From: Methylotenera_A sp031381645
GTDB taxonomy: Bacteria; Pseudomonadota; Gammaproteobacteria; Burkholderiales; Methylophilaceae
Direction of reading: 5' to 3'
Assembly: GCA_031381645.1 (NCBI GenBank)
Contig: JANMYB010000033.1
Location: 1-30,451, forward strand
Length of the DNA: 30,451 nucleotides
Shown here: piece by piece, positions 29,696-30,451 of the stretch
Numbering within the stretch: the stretch's first letter is position 1
How the letters are laid out: every line of letters begins with the position of its first letter
Notes under the pieces: model-generated
Seen by the model: the letters and a program-made list of their open reading frames with translations, nothing else
Told to the model about the DNA's origin: nothing
Databases searched by the model: none
Program-made: the position numbers and the translations under genes

Positions 29696-30451
29696 ATGGA
29701 ACAAGCAATTATCATCATGATGGTGTTGGTAGCGGTCGCCCTCATATTCGATTTTATGAATGGCTTTCACGATGCAGCAAACTCTATTGCCCTGATGGTT
29801 TCTACGCGCTTATTGACGCCACAGGCGGCCGTGCTATGGGCAGCATTTTTTAACTTTATTGCGTTTTTAGTTTTTGGTACTGCGGTGGCTAAAATGGTCG
29901 GCAAAGGCTTAATCGACCCCAACATTGTCAACAATGCCGTCATCTTTGGTGCGCTGTGTGGCGCCATTACTTGGAATATCATTACTTGGTGGTTGGGCAT
30001 TCCGTCATCGTCATCACACGCGCTAGTAGGTGGCTTAGTGGGTGCAGGCGTAGCTAAAGGTGGCACTGCAGCGATTATTGCAGGCGGCCTCATTAAAACA
30101 TCTGTGTTCATTATTATATCGCCCATGTTTGGCATGTTTGTAGCGATGTGCCTAATGGTACTGGTGTTATGGATTGTTGAAAAACGCTCGCCCTATCCCA
30201 CCGAGCGCGTGTTTAATAAACTGCAATTTGTGTCATCCTCACTTTACAGCCTAGGCCACGGCGGTAACGATGCGCAAAAAACCATGGGCATTATCACCGT
30301 GTTATTGGTAGCAAACGGCTACCAAAAAGGGTTTGACATACAAATGTGGGTGATTGTTTCTTGCCACTTAGCCATGGCGCTAGGCACGCTATTTGGCGGC
30401 TGGCGCATTGTGCGCACCATGGGCATGGGCATCACGCGCATCCGGCCTTCT
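29696..30451 (+). CDS. pit: Low-affinity inorganic phosphate transporter, Pit family (3' end cut)
   Basis: 252 codons are visible with no stop; the gene continues past the window end. The protein is an inner-membrane transporter of neutral metal-phosphate complexes, and arsenate is a known contaminant substrate. The two PiT signatures are seen: GFHDAANSIA near residue 22 and GHGGNDAQKTMG near residue 185. Membrane segments include MMVLVAVALIFDFMN and AGGLIKTSVFIIISPMFGMF. AAGGAG lies seven bases before the ATG. It is in an operon with the DUF47 gene and facing away from arsC/aqpS. Confidence 0.94.
   Translation, partial: MEQAIIIMMVLVAVALIFDFMNGFHDAANSIALMVSTRLLTPQAAVLWAAFFNFIAFLVFGTAVAKMVGKGLIDPNIVNNAVIFGALCGAITWNIITWWLGIPSSSSHALVGGLVGAGVAKGGTAAIIAGGLIKTSVFIIISPMFGMFVAMCLMVLVLWIVEKRSPYPTERVFNKLQFVSSSLYSLGHGGNDAQKTMGIITVLLVANGYQKGFDIQMWVIVSCHLAMALGTLFGGWRIVRTMGMGITRIRPS

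Overview
The window looks like chromosomal DNA of a betaproteobacterium, most likely a Methylophilaceae (Methylotenera-like) methylotroph. This rests on the gene set and protein style (iscR-iscS-iscU-iscA-hscB-hscA-fdx order, RF2 with a programmed frameshift, FKBP, DUF47/Pit) and on the moderately AT-rich composition. It is an inference; no phylogenetic marker was compared. No rRNA, tRNA, CRISPR array, prophage or intact insertion sequence is visible.

Layout. 1-6255 (+): nadB, a secreted staphylococcal-type nuclease whose N-terminus is written by a repeat, an orphan gene with a DUF6602-like/PD-(D/E)xK-like core, an RhlE-type DEAD-box helicase behind a structured leader, a SlyD-like FKBP isomerase, and a secreted proline-rich protein. 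6252-10098: mutS (-), a 69-residue protein of unknown function with a possible sigma-54 promoter (+), and a suhB-type phosphatase (-). 10160-11698 (+): trmJ and cysE. 11737-18139 (+): a complete isc operon starting at an IscR-type operator, with two tandem cysteine desulfurases and no iscX. 18154-22713: a bicarbonate/CO2 island with beta-carbonic anhydrase, sbtA and sbtB (-), and divergently a secreted iota-carbonic anhydrase-like protein followed by an OmpW-type protein and a DUF2490 protein (+). 22803-24411 (-): an OprP/OprO-type phosphate porin behind a good Pho box. 24493-27798 (-): prfB (RF2, +1 frameshift), a RelBE-type toxin-antitoxin pair and lysS. 27837-30451: an AqpS-like aquaglyceroporin and arsC (-), divergent from a DUF47 (PhoU-like) gene and a pit phosphate transporter cut by the window end (+), with a second Pho-box-like sequence between them.

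How the parts fit. The isc block builds Fe-S clusters and cysE supplies the cysteine its desulfurases consume. The SbtA/SbtB, beta-CA and iota-CA genes form a plausible inorganic-carbon acquisition unit with both a cytoplasmic and a periplasmic CO2/bicarbonate catalyst, useful to an organism that needs CO2 for carboxylations. The porin, DUF47/Pit and ArsC/AqpS genes form a phosphate-arsenate theme: phosphate (and arsenate) enters by porin and Pit, arsenate is reduced by ArsC, and arsenite can leave through the aquaglyceroporin.

Most unusual signal. A roughly 24-base motif with core CCAATATCCATG occurs seven times, at 1281, 1754, 7799, 17622, 24911, 25854 and 26594. Five copies lie on the sense strand of unrelated housekeeping genes (nadB, mutS, hscA, lysS twice) in the same reading frame, giving L-Q/E/A-A/T-N-I-H. 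One encodes part of a signal peptide in antisense, and one is intergenic. It behaves like an undescribed dispersed element or a DNA-uptake-like signal.
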